Positions 49,727 through 58,600 of a stretch of 64,000 nt of DNA are shown here, in pieces. Within the stretch, counting starts at the first letter, position 1. Every line of letters starts with the position of its first letter. The DNA lies in assembly GCF_003226325.1 (NCBI RefSeq), contig NZ_PDOD01000002.1:620001-684000 (forward strand). Direction: 5' to 3'. This stretch comes from Salipaludibacillus keqinensis. GTDB taxonomy: Bacteria > Bacillota > Bacilli > Bacillales > Salisediminibacteriaceae. The position numbers were made by a program, and so were the translations under genes. The notes under the pieces were generated by a model, which worked only from the letters and a program-made list of their open reading frames with translations, had not been told where the DNA came from and made no database searches.

Positions 49727-50374
49727 CTATTGCACATATCGAATAGAGGATACTTTCCAATCCTCTTCATTTTCAAAAATCAATTCTACACCACCATCAA
49801 AATGCATGCTTTCTTCAGAAGATGTATAAAACTCATACTCTGTGCTAAAAACTTCTTCCTCGTGGTCATATGAAAAAGATCTTTGTCTACTATAAATAAC
49901 CGAATCCAACTGCAAGTAATGAAAACTGCGCTCAATTCCTTCCTGATCGGTCAAATGTAATATCTCTGCCTCAGAATCAATTGTAATGGATGACGAAGTT
50001 AATTCTTCCACTTGTTCATGCTCTCTCTCATGCATAGCTTGAAAAAACTCCCTTGATTTATAATCTAAATCGTGCCTCAACGATAATTCCTTTTCATGAC
50101 GATCTTCTATTTCAATCGTTTGCTGTTTGTAGGTGAGGAGATCATCTTTTAATTCCATGTTTTCTTCTTCTAAAGTTTGAATTCGTTCAAACAAACTTTC
50201 TTTCTCTTCTAACTCTTTTTCAAGCTGATCTACCAGTCTCTCATTCGTGGAAATTAGCGTTTCCAAATCTTCGGTATTATCAACTGAGTCCGCCGCCGGT
50301 TCAACTGGATCGTTATTTGAGCAACCGACCATCACTATGAAGAATAAGAGGGTGATGAGTAAGATCTTTTTCAT
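49727..50374 (-). CDS. Lipoprotein with long coiled coil
   Basis: 215 residues: signal ending VMVGC (Cys18), acidic linker, then a continuous Glu/Leu-rich coiled coil from about 45 to 115, and a C-terminal beta-rich domain (about 120-215) reminiscent of SnoaL/NTF2-like or DUF4878 folds. I do not recognise a specific family. AGGGGAAAG precedes the ATG. It lies 37 bases upstream of the hemolysin III gene and may share its transcript. Confidence 0.72.
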   Translation of the reverse strand: MKKILLITLLFFIVMVGCSNNDPVEPAADSVDNTEDLETLISTNERLVDQLEKELEEKESLFERIQTLEEENMELKDDLLTYKQQTIEIEDRHEKELSLRHDLDYKSREFFQAMHEREHEQVEELTSSSITIDSEAEILHLTDQEGIERSFHYLQLDSVIYSRQRSFSYDHEEEVFSTEYEFYTSSEESMHFDGGVELIFENEEDWKVSSIRYVQ

Positions 50375-50592
50375 TTTTCTTTCCCCTTTTTTCGTTTTAT
50401 TGGCATACGACCATAAATAGTTGGGATCTGTCAGATTTAATATGAGTAGACACTAAAAACATTCCATTTTATAACTTCTTTAGTTTATCATTTTCTTCCT
50501 TCAAATGAAAAGACATTTCAAACCCAGAAAACCAACTCCATTCGACATGAAGTTGGTGACTGGCGCAAGGCTCTTTGTTATTCCCATTTTGT

Positions 50593-50865
50593 TTACAAGA
50601 AAAAAGCTGCTCCTAAAAAGAATCCTCCTATTGCTGCTAAAGCTACTGGTACGACAGGATAGTAGTATCTAGGTGGTGGATAATAACCACCGTAATACCC
50701 ATAACCAAATCCTCCGAACCCTTTATTATCTTGTTCTAAATATACATACTGGCGATCCACATTAACAATCCGACCTCGATACTCCACGCCTGAAACATCT
50801 GTTATTCGGACGTACTTCCCTTTATAACGACAACACATGTCATAATACCGTTGAACATGTTCCAA
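50593..50865 (-). CDS. Small protein with Sm-like start and Gly/Tyr tail
   Basis: 90 residues. Residues 13-45 (YKGKYVRITDVSGVEYRG followed by RIVNVDRQYVYLEQ) look like an SH3/Sm-type barrel. Next come a Gly/Tyr/Pro-rich stretch (about 50-70) and a C-terminal hydrophobic helix. CotJ- or YpzK-like small proteins have similar tails, but I cannot name the family. The start is TTG 50865, with AGGAGGTG just upstream. Function unknown; spore or envelope location is possible. Confidence 0.65.
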   Translation of the reverse strand: MEHVQRYYDMCCRYKGKYVRITDVSGVEYRGRIVNVDRQYVYLEQDNKGFGGFGYGYYGGYYPPPRYYYPVVPVALAAIGGFFLGAAFFL

Positions 50866-50943
50866 TACCTCACCTCCTAAACCTATTCATTCATAGTTTA
50901 TTTAAGAAGTGTTTTTTTGGTTGGACAACTGACCCTATAAACA

Positions 50944-50972
50944 GAAAAAAGAGAGGAATTTTACTTCCCCTC
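50944..50972 (-). terminator. Terminator of the marR-RND operon
   Basis: On the minus strand GAGGGGAA/TTCCTCTC (one G-U) followed by six T, 12 bases past the RND stop. Confidence 0.8.
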
Positions 50973-50983
50973 ATATCTTCTGT

Positions 50984-53900
50984 CTATTTGTCTTCTTTAT
51001 CGTTCCGCTGATTTCTTTCTACAATCTTCTCTAATAACCCAAGTAAATCATCTCGAGACATTTCTGAAGATGGATGGCGCATTTTTCGGGAAGGAAGATT
51101 GCTGTTTTCTTCTTCATCGAACAACAATGGCTTTCCTTTTGCAGAGTCAGACGGTACGAACTCCTCAGGCTCATCATACGTATAAGGTTGGCTAGAGGAA
51201 TCTTTATAAGAGTCTAATTCACTCAATGGCTCCTCATCTGCTTCCTTGTAGAAATCTGAAATATCAGGATCTTGTTCTGTATTTGACTCCTGTCTAGCAA
51301 GGTAGTGTGTTCGTCCTTCTCCTTGATCTTTTGAATACGTTTCATCCAGTAAATAGGCTGGAATCAACTGACCATCAGGCATCATATATTTTCGATTTAA
51401 ATGCCTCGTGTCTCGATCGAAGAAACTATAGATCACCGGAATGAGAATCAATGTTAAGAATGTTGCACTAATCATCCCACTAATCACTGTGATCGCTAGT
51501 GGCTGCTGGATTTCCGTTCCTTCACCGAACCCAAGAGCCAAAGGAATTAAAGCTAAGATCGTTGTAGAGGCCGTCATTAATATCGGTCGGGCACGATTCT
51601 TAACTCCTTCTACAATCGCGTCGTAGCTTTTATGACCTGCTGCTTTTAACTGGTTAATATAGTCCACCAGAACAATGGAGTTATTCACGACTATCCCCAC
51701 TAGGACAATGATTCCAATAAAGCCTGTAACACTTATTGGCGTCCGAGTGACGGTTAACCCTATCGCCACCCCTATTACAACTAACGGGACTGTAAACATA
51801 ATGACAAATGGATATCTTAATGACTCAAACTGAGCAGCCAATACGAGATAAACAAACACGACAGCTAAAATCAGCGCCAAGGTTAAATCACTAATGGCAT
51901 CTTCTAATAACTGTTGGTCCCCAGTGAAAGAGACGCTCGTTTCACTTGGCAAGCCATAATCATCGATTGTATCTCGAACGAGCGTATTTATTTCCCCTAA
52001 ATTATTTGCCGAGCCAAACGTAAGAGAGAATTGAACCGATTCTTCCTGGTTGATCCGATTAATCGTTTCAGGCCCTTCTCCCTCTTCTATTTCTGCTAAG
52101 TCACTTAACGGAACATACTCTCCTTCGGGGGTTCTTAACAGTAAATCTTCGAGAGCTTCAACATCTGCAATAAATTCGTCATCATAACGAACGTAAACTT
52201 CCAAGACGTCATTCTCATCAGTCACTATTTGTGTCGCATAAACACCTCGAGTTTTGTTATCAACAAATTCAGCTATTTGGGCTGGAGAAAATCCTTCTTC
52301 TCGAGCAGCTTCATCGTCTATTAATATTTGAAGTTCTGGAATCGTTTCTTCAAGACTATTGGACACTTCTGTAAATTCATTCATATCTTCAAACTCTTCT
52401 AACAAGTCCCCAGCAACTTCTTCTAACTGTTGCGGATTTGAATCATTTAAATCAAAACTGAACGTGTTCGGATCACTTCCGAACGAAGCATCCATGGAGA
52501 TGGAGATGTCAGCATCAGGTGCAGCACGTTCAATGTCTCTTCGGATATCTTCAGAAAAGTCCATTGTGGAGATGTCACGCTCATCGATCGGTGCCATCGT
52601 CACGTAAATGACCGCTTCATGACCATTTCCAGTACCTCCCATCGGTCCTTGATCTCCACTTGAACCAGTAACACTCGTATAGTGTTGAATATCTCCTTGT
52701 CCGTCTAAGATATCTTCAATCTCTTGAACATCTTCATACGTGACATCAATGGGAGTTCCTGATTCATTTTCTACATCAATCTGGAAGAAACCTTCATCCG
52801 TGGCCGGTAAAAATTCAGTCCCAACAGTCGTCACACCAAATCCACCAGCAATGAGCAGTCCAATCGTAATCATGAAAACTACTGCTCTATTTTTCAATGA
52901 CCATCTTGTCGATCGGTCAAAGAACCTAACAAAACGGGATTTCTTCCGTTTCTCTTCTACATCTTCATCCGGTGCTTTTAACCATTTGCTAGCAAGCATC
53001 GGAACAACCGTTAACGCTACCACTAAGGAGGCTAACAAACTAAAAGAAACGGTTAGGGCAAATTCTCTAAACAAGTTCCCCACGATCCCTGAGATAAATA
53101 CCACCGGTAAGAATACTGAAATCGTCGTTAACGTAGAGGCGGTAATTGCCGTTGCTACCTCTTTCGTTCCGTCTAAAGCCGCTTGTTTAGGTTCTTTTCT
53201 CATTGATAAATGTCGATAAATATTTTCAATAACGACAATAGAGTTATCTACTAACATCCCTATTCCAAGGGCCAAGCCACCTAACGTCATGATATTTAGT
53301 GAAAAGTTAGTAAAGTACAATAATACAAAAGTAACAATCACTGAAAACGGTATGGCAATACCAATGAGTAATGGTGTTTTAATACTTCTTAAAAATAAGA
53401 ACAAGACGATCATTGCAATGATTCCACCAGCTACAAGGGCTAATGCCACATTCGCAATAGCATCATCAATGTACTCTCCTTGGTTGAACAAAATAGCAGA
53501 ATCAATATCTTCATATTGACTTTCTGAAAGAAGTTCATCCAATTCCGAGGTAAATGTTCTTGACACTTGTGCTGTATTGGCATCAGCTTGTTGCTGAACA
53601 CTGACTAAAATCGAGTCATCTTGATTTGTTTGAGTGATCACGTCACTAGGCTCTGGACCTACCGCTACTTCGGCCACGTCTGCAACAGAAACTTCGTCAC
53701 CTGACTCTGGGTCCGTACTAATGACTATGTTTTCAATATCTTCAACGCCACCCATTTCAAATAAAACGCGGGTCGTAATCTCTGAATCTCCACTTTCTAC
53801 GATGCCTCCTGGAGCTGTGACATTATGACTTTGTAAAGCCTGAACGACATCGGCCTGATCGACATTATTTTCTTCTAATTGCTCTTGGTCTAACGATACT

Positions 53901-54442
53901 TCTATTTCATCAATAGCGTCACCAAGCAAATCTATCGTGGCAATCCCATCTATTTTTAACAACTCTGCTTCTAAATCCCTTACTAAAGAACTTAGTTCTA
54001 CATCATCATCTGCCGCAGATAACGAAAGTTGAATGATTGGAAACTGCGAAGGGTCAAATTTCAAAAACTGTGGCGTACCTGCTCCACTTGGCAACGGAGT
54101 TTGGTTCATACTCGTAATAATGTCATTTTCAACATCATCAATAGACGTCGTCCAAGAAAATTCCAAGATGGTTAAAGAGGACCCTTCCATGGAGATCGTA
54201 CTAATATTGTTTAATCCCGAAATCGTCGACAAACTATTTTCCATCGGCCGCGATATTTTATCTACTACTTCCTCCGGGCTTGCGTCATCATAACTCGTCA
54301 CGACCGCTGCGATCGGCGCTTCAATATCAGGAATCAATTTTAAAGGAATATTCGTTAATGAAATGGCCCCTAATAATAGAAATAAAACCATCGTTACTAA
54401 TGTAAAAACGGGCCGTTTAATAGAAAAACCTGTTACATTCAT
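50984..54442 (-). CDS. RND-family efflux pump (AcrB/SwrC-like)
   Basis: 1152-residue inner-membrane transporter of the HAE-RND type, close in layout to B. subtilis SwrC. It shows the N-terminal FSIKRPVFTLVTMVLFLLLG, the central GGLALGIGMLVDNSIVVIENI (TM4 with the proton-relay Asp), and the second-half GFIGIIVLVGIVVNNSIVLVD repeat. Unusual is an acidic, Pro-rich cytoplasmic tail of about 130 residues after the last helix (ending RNQRNDKEDK). The gene overlaps marR by 4 bases. Substrates may include drugs, surfactants or lipids. Confidence 0.93.
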   Translation of the reverse strand: MNVTGFSIKRPVFTLVTMVLFLLLGAISLTNIPLKLIPDIEAPIAAVVTSYDDASPEEVVDKISRPMENSLSTISGLNNISTISMEGSSLTILEFSWTTSIDDVENDIITSMNQTPLPSGAGTPQFLKFDPSQFPIIQLSLSAADDDVELSSLVRDLEAELLKIDGIATIDLLGDAIDEIEVSLDQEQLEENNVDQADVVQALQSHNVTAPGGIVESGDSEITTRVLFEMGGVEDIENIVISTDPESGDEVSVADVAEVAVGPEPSDVITQTNQDDSILVSVQQQADANTAQVSRTFTSELDELLSESQYEDIDSAILFNQGEYIDDAIANVALALVAGGIIAMIVLFLFLRSIKTPLLIGIAIPFSVIVTFVLLYFTNFSLNIMTLGGLALGIGMLVDNSIVVIENIYRHLSMRKEPKQAALDGTKEVATAITASTLTTISVFLPVVFISGIVGNLFREFALTVSFSLLASLVVALTVVPMLASKWLKAPDEDVEEKRKKSRFVRFFDRSTRWSLKNRAVVFMITIGLLIAGGFGVTTVGTEFLPATDEGFFQIDVENESGTPIDVTYEDVQEIEDILDGQGDIQHYTSVTGSSGDQGPMGGTGNGHEAVIYVTMAPIDERDISTMDFSEDIRRDIERAAPDADISISMDASFGSDPNTFSFDLNDSNPQQLEEVAGDLLEEFEDMNEFTEVSNSLEETIPELQILIDDEAAREEGFSPAQIAEFVDNKTRGVYATQIVTDENDVLEVYVRYDDEFIADVEALEDLLLRTPEGEYVPLSDLAEIEEGEGPETINRINQEESVQFSLTFGSANNLGEINTLVRDTIDDYGLPSETSVSFTGDQQLLEDAISDLTLALILAVVFVYLVLAAQFESLRYPFVIMFTVPLVVIGVAIGLTVTRTPISVTGFIGIIVLVGIVVNNSIVLVDYINQLKAAGHKSYDAIVEGVKNRARPILMTASTTILALIPLALGFGEGTEIQQPLAITVISGMISATFLTLILIPVIYSFFDRDTRHLNRKYMMPDGQLIPAYLLDETYSKDQGEGRTHYLARQESNTEQDPDISDFYKEADEEPLSELDSYKDSSSQPYTYDEPEEFVPSDSAKGKPLLFDEEENSNLPSRKMRHPSSEMSRDDLLGLLEKIVERNQRNDKEDK

Positions 54443-54888
54443 GATTGATCTCCTCTCTCTGTCTCGATCACTATTTGATGAAGCTTTTTAAAGGCATCTC
54501 GAATTTCAACTAAATCTTGTTCATTCATTTTTGATAAATATTTGTTGGTTATTTCACTTCTGTTTTCATCTATTTTTTTTAATAGATCCAACCCCGTTTT
54601 CCCCATTTTCAATACGGTGCTTCGTCGATTAGACTCGTCTATTTCCCGATAAATGATATCCATTTGTTCTAACTTAGCAACCATCTGACTAATCGCACTA
54701 GCCGAAACATTCATATGATAGGCCAGATCTTTTACATGTTTCACATTTTTTTTAGCCACTAAAAAAAGCATAAGCTGCTGATTAGAAGATAGACTATTTT
54801 CATAACCTGTACCAAATTCACGATTAAACGTTAAGCTAATATCTACTAATCGCTCTTCAATCTCACAAATGATCTTATTAATATCCAC
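54439..54888 (-). CDS. MarR-family regulator of the RND pump
   Basis: About 149 residues with a MarR winged helix: LAYHMNVSASAISQMVAKLEQMDII near residues 58-82 and the wing DESNRRSTVLKMGKTG. The GTG at 54888, with GGGGTG 5 bases upstream, is preferred to an ATG at 54900, which has no ribosome site. Overlap with the pump gene means the repressor and pump are made from one transcript, so autoregulation is likely. An AT-rich dyad and a strong promoter lie immediately upstream. Confidence 0.88.
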   Translation of the reverse strand: MDINKIICEIEERLVDISLTFNREFGTGYENSLSSNQQLMLFLVAKKNVKHVKDLAYHMNVSASAISQMVAKLEQMDIIYREIDESNRRSTVLKMGKTGLDLLKKIDENRSEITNKYLSKMNEQDLVEIRDAFKKLHQIVIETERGDQS

Positions 54889-54901
54889 TGAACACCCCAT
54901 A

Positions 54902-54924
54902 AATTATTAAGACATTAAACAATT
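54902..54924. promoter_or_regulatory. Candidate MarR operator
   Basis: An AT-rich imperfect dyad, AATTATTAAGAC...AAACAATT, 23 bp, sits between the predicted transcription start (about 54928) and the gene, a position suited to repression. Confidence 0.45.
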
Positions 54925-54934
54925 AACTTTCTTA

Positions 54935-54963
54935 ACTATAAACACACGGACATTCACTGTCAA
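54935..54963 (-). promoter_or_regulatory. Promoter of the marR-RND operon
   Basis: TTGACA (54963-54958), 17-base spacer, TATAGT (54940-54935) on the minus strand: near-perfect sigma-A promoter. A 7-2-7 dyad GAATGAC-gt-GTCATTC lies upstream at 55027-55042. Confidence 0.75.
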
Positions 54964-55132
54964 ATCATTTGTCTATCTACAAGTTGTCCAGTCCACCCTG
55001 CTTTTTCCTTGTTAACTTAGTTTACCGAATGACGTGTCATTCCATCATGTCCAAGAGATATATCTTTGCTAAGACCAGAGGCGTATTTTAGAATAATCAC
55101 ACACAGAGAATGATGCGACTTCAACCTCCACA

Positions 55133-55173
55133 CCATGAAAAAGACTGGACTACAAGCCCAGTCTTTTTCATGG
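55133..55173 (-). terminator. Terminator of the sigma-54 activator gene
   Basis: Sixteen-bp stem CCATGAAAAAGACTGG/CCAGTCTTTTTCATGG with a 9-base loop and internal T run, 30 bases past the stop. It explains half of the 302-base gap before marR. Confidence 0.82.
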
Positions 55174-55202
55174 TATCCATTATGTGAGTGAATTGTTGTC
55201 TT

Positions 55203-57269
55203 TTAACTTTTAATTAAAGACTCTAAATGCTGCTTGCCCGCTTCTGTAATCCTTGTGCCCACCCTGCCTCGATGAACCTTCACATATCCTCGTTCACTTA
55301 ACAACTGAAGTCTATACCGCACTTGTTGTTCTGTGAGGGGGATAGCTTTTTTCTCTGTTTCCTTGACAATTTTTTGCCTACTAATACTGGTTTCCTTTGC
55401 CTCCAATTCAAGAACCACTTGTAAAACCAAGTAAAGTTCCTCTTCATCTATTGATAGAGCCGGCGTCATAGGGAGATCCTTCCCTTTACTTGCCTCAGGG
55501 AAGAGATGCTCTTTCGGTTCCCCTTGGAAAAACGACTCATTCGGTATATCTCTAAGAAGAACTTCATGATTTTCACAAACGGTTAGCATATAGTCGATTG
55601 TATTTTTTAGCTCACGAATATTTCCGTACCAATGGTATTTTCTTAATTGTTGAAACACAGCCGGATGTACTTTAACGTCTTGCATCCCTGACTGGTGAAT
55701 AAAATAGCGGATCAGTCCGTCCACATCTTCTTTTCTAAATCGTAACTCAGGTAAATGAAGAAATAGGACCTTTAACCGATGATACAAATCTTCGCGGAAT
55801 TGATTTTTTTCGATTAATGTTAGTAAATGGCGATTCGTTGCTGCGATCACTCTCACATCAACAGGAATGATTTCGTTTCCTCCAATACGAAGAAGTTCTT
55901 TTTCTTGAAGGACACGCAAAAGTCTTGCCTGAACTTTCAAACTGATATCCCCAATTTCGTCTAGAAAGATTGTTCCTCCATGAGCTTGTTCGAAAAGGCC
56001 TTTACGACCTCCTTTTTTAGCTCCAGTAAAGGCTCCTTCTTCATAACCGAATAGTTCACTTTCCACTAAATCCTCTGGAAGGGCACTGAAATTGACCGCC
56101 AAATAAGGCCCTTGTCTCCGATTGGATTCATTATGAATCGAGCTTGCAAATAACTCTTTTCCCGTCCCACTTTCCCCTTCAATCAAAATCGTCAAATCAG
56201 ACTTTGCCAGTTTTTTTGCAATTCTCTTTGTTTCTAAAAGCGTATCATTCTGCCCGATAATGTCTTCAAAGGTATACTTAGCGAAGTGACCCTTTTTCAA
56301 TAGTTCTCTTCTTCGTTTGTTTTCCATTTCAATGGCTTCCCCTGCATTTTTAAAGGTAACTACTTTCGTCCCATCGGACTCCATTGAAAATTTGTGAACG
56401 ATAATATCTGCTTGTTCAATCGTAAAGTATCGATTCGACTCTCCTTTATTTTCTAAAACAAAAGAGACAAGCTCTTTATTCATGAGCACATCTTGAATTG
56501 GTTTACCAATCACCCGTTTTCCTCTAATATGAAGAATTCCCTCCATGATTCCATTAAATACGGTGATGATCCCTTGATTGTTCACAGCTAAAATCCCATC
56601 ATGAACGCCATCGACCACTTTTTTTAAATGTTCACTTATTCTCGTCGCTTCTTTTGTCGTGTCAGAGATTCTTTTACTGAGATCGATAATTTTTTGAATG
56701 TATCGATTGGACACCTCTTGGTTTTTTTCATTAGCAATATCCAGTTCACTAAGGATCGCAATGATGGAACTCATGTCGATTAGCCGAGGACGAATATTGA
56801 TCGTTGTCTCTATAAAATCAGGAACTAAATCCATTTCTCCAGGTGTAATCGCAATGGGAATACGCTTGACCATCTTCTTTCCCGGGAAATAAGGATAGTA
56901 CTTCAAATGGTCTACACCTAAATTCCTTAGTGATTCAATTGCTTCATTGACCGTTTCGGGATAATCGTTCACATAAAGAACCTCAGTCCCGTTAGGAAGT
57001 TCAAATAATTGATCAATATAGAGGAAATTCACAATCCTATTTGCAATAAGTTGTTTGCAATTATCGGATATATAAGGTGCGACTTCATTTTTCATCAGTG
57101 AGGAAGACAGAAGCACCACTTCATTTTCGAATACAGGCAGTATATCATCTTCAGCGGAGTATCCTGAGATCTGCACGAAGTCACCAATAATATCTTCTAA
57201 TTGGTCTACTAACGTTTTTTTCGTCTCTTTAGAACCTGCTATCAAGATAATCCGATTTGGTTTCTTCAT
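55203..57269 (-). CDS. Sigma-54-type AAA+ activator with winged-helix C-terminus
   Basis: About 688 residues. An N-terminal sensor of the PrpR-N kind (about 1-180), a short helix, a PAS domain (about 205-300), then the AAA+ core. The core has Walker A GESGTGKE near 364, the sigma-54 contact loop GAFTGA near 411, and LDEIGDIS near 430. The C-terminal 90 residues look like a winged helix (VRYRLQLLSERGYVKVHRG) instead of the usual Fis type. It follows the iadA-peptide importer operon on the same strand and probably controls it. No -12/-24 promoter was seen in the window; the operon's own promoter is beyond the right edge. Confidence 0.85.
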   Translation of the reverse strand: MKKPNRIILIAGSKETKKTLVDQLEDIIGDFVQISGYSAEDDILPVFENEVVLLSSSLMKNEVAPYISDNCKQLIANRIVNFLYIDQLFELPNGTEVLYVNDYPETVNEAIESLRNLGVDHLKYYPYFPGKKMVKRIPIAITPGEMDLVPDFIETTINIRPRLIDMSSIIAILSELDIANEKNQEVSNRYIQKIIDLSKRISDTTKEATRISEHLKKVVDGVHDGILAVNNQGIITVFNGIMEGILHIRGKRVIGKPIQDVLMNKELVSFVLENKGESNRYFTIEQADIIVHKFSMESDGTKVVTFKNAGEAIEMENKRRRELLKKGHFAKYTFEDIIGQNDTLLETKRIAKKLAKSDLTILIEGESGTGKELFASSIHNESNRRQGPYLAVNFSALPEDLVESELFGYEEGAFTGAKKGGRKGLFEQAHGGTIFLDEIGDISLKVQARLLRVLQEKELLRIGGNEIIPVDVRVIAATNRHLLTLIEKNQFREDLYHRLKVLFLHLPELRFRKEDVDGLIRYFIHQSGMQDVKVHPAVFQQLRKYHWYGNIRELKNTIDYMLTVCENHEVLLRDIPNESFFQGEPKEHLFPEASKGKDLPMTPALSIDEEELYLVLQVVLELEAKETSISRQKIVKETEKKAIPLTEQQVRYRLQLLSERGYVKVHRGRVGTRITEAGKQHLESLIKS

Positions 57270-57289
57270 ATTATCACCCATTAACGTTT

Positions 57290-57317
57290 ATTGGTTGAAC
57301 CTGATAAACCAATTATA
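57290..57317 (-). promoter_or_regulatory. Dyad and weak promoter upstream of the activator gene
   Basis: ATTGGTT (57290-57296) and AACCAAT (57307-57313) form a 7-bp dyad, and TATAAT on the minus strand (57317-57312) overlaps it. No good -35 is present. Confidence 0.35.
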
Positions 57318-57339
57318 CGTGGTTCATAAACAAAACACA

Positions 57340-57374
57340 CGAAAAACCCACATCCTAAGTATAGAATGTAGGTT
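57340..57374 (-). terminator. Terminator of the peptide importer-iadA operon
   Basis: Nine-bp stem AACCTACAT/ATGTGGGTT (one U-G) followed by TTTTTC, 10 bases past the iadA stop. Confidence 0.78.
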
Positions 57375-57383
57375 CATTCGTCC

Positions 57384-58556
57384 CTATTCAAATGTGCCTT
57401 TCACGATCGCTTCTTTTTCTTTCATCATCCATTGACCTTTAGCCATGACGCTATCTATAGAAAAGGAGTTTCGCTCAATAATGAGAGCGTCAGCATCTTT
57501 CCCTATTTCAATTGTTCCTTTATCATGTAGTTTCAGGATTCGTGCAGGATTTTCAGTCGCCACTTTCAAGACATCTTCAATAGGAAGGTGCTCAGTTACA
57601 ATCGCATCTTTTATTTCGTTGAATAAGCTGACTACGCGTCCGATACCTAAACCAACAAATTGACGATTTTCATCAAATCTCGGCAAACTTCCTTGTCCAT
57701 CAGACGTAAAGGTAATTTGACTGATCGGCACACCTGCTTCAAGCATACGTTTCAATCCCTTACTGCACTTTAAGTCGTCATCATTCACTTCTTCTTCAAG
57801 GCAACTTGTCGTGAAATCGACGATTCCTCCTTTTTTGGCATAGTCAATGCCGTCTTCAATGAGTCGCTCATGGCGATTAATATGAGTGGGCCAAAATTGC
57901 GTGATCGGAATATTCGTCGTCTCCACCACTTTTTCAATCAGGTCTAGTCCGTCTTCTCCATCGCCTAAATGGATGTTCACGATTCCACCTTTTCCAGAAA
58001 GAATGCCCCCGATTCTCGCTTCACTAGCTAACCTTGCTAGTTCTTCCAAAGTAGGCTGGGAAGAACGATGATCCGCAATCGCAATTTCACCTGCTCCAAT
58101 GATTTCGTCAACGAGCATAATATCATTCTCTAAAGATCCCGTTAACGTTTTTATTGGAATATGGTAATTTCCACTCTGGCAATAACAGCTGATACCTTCT
58201 TCCTTTAATCCTTTTGCTTTTGCGATCAGGTTAGCCATTGTTCTTGTCGTACCATCTGTTCCGATGACACCAACCACAGTCGTAATCCCTGCTTTAATAC
58301 ATTCTGAGAGCATCAATTCAGGCGTTCTTGTTTTGAAACTGCCTTCTCCTCCTCCCCCTGTAATATGTACATGACCATCAATGAGGCCAGGCACTAAGTA
58401 ATTCCCGTCTGCATGAACTACTTCCACATGTTCAGTCAAACTGGATGGATCTATTTGTTTAGAGATAGCAATAATTTTCCCGCCACCAATAAGAACATCA
58501 TTTCTACCTAAAGAGGTTGGAGCATACACGTCAGCATCTTTAATAAGGGTCAGCAT
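57384..58556 (-). CDS. iadA: Isoaspartyl dipeptidase (beta-aspartyl peptidase)
   Basis: Amidohydrolase-superfamily zinc enzyme of 390 residues that cleaves beta-Asp dipeptides from protein damage. Visible are GLIDGHVHITGGGGEG (metal His pair near 62-64), GVIGTDGTTRT near 96-106, HRSSQPT near 163, FWPTHINRHE near 216, and the metal-site Asp in FTSDGQG near 285. The last gene of the peptide importer operon, 44 bases after the ATPase gene. The importer probably brings in its isoaspartyl peptide substrates or a wider peptide pool. Confidence 0.93.
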   Translation of the reverse strand: MLTLIKDADVYAPTSLGRNDVLIGGGKIIAISKQIDPSSLTEHVEVVHADGNYLVPGLIDGHVHITGGGGEGSFKTRTPELMLSECIKAGITTVVGVIGTDGTTRTMANLIAKAKGLKEEGISCYCQSGNYHIPIKTLTGSLENDIMLVDEIIGAGEIAIADHRSSQPTLEELARLASEARIGGILSGKGGIVNIHLGDGEDGLDLIEKVVETTNIPITQFWPTHINRHERLIEDGIDYAKKGGIVDFTTSCLEEEVNDDDLKCSKGLKRMLEAGVPISQITFTSDGQGSLPRFDENRQFVGLGIGRVVSLFNEIKDAIVTEHLPIEDVLKVATENPARILKLHDKGTIEIGKDADALIIERNSFSIDSVMAKGQWMMKEKEAIVKGTFE

Positions 58557-58600
58557 CTAATTCCACCTTTATTTTATAATCCATTGATGATTTCTATTGT

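Noticed and set aside
57282-57383. Sigma-54 (-12/-24) promoter near the AAA+ activator
   Set aside because: No TGGCAC-N5-TTGCA-like sequence is present there or upstream of iadA; only a weak TATAAT was found.
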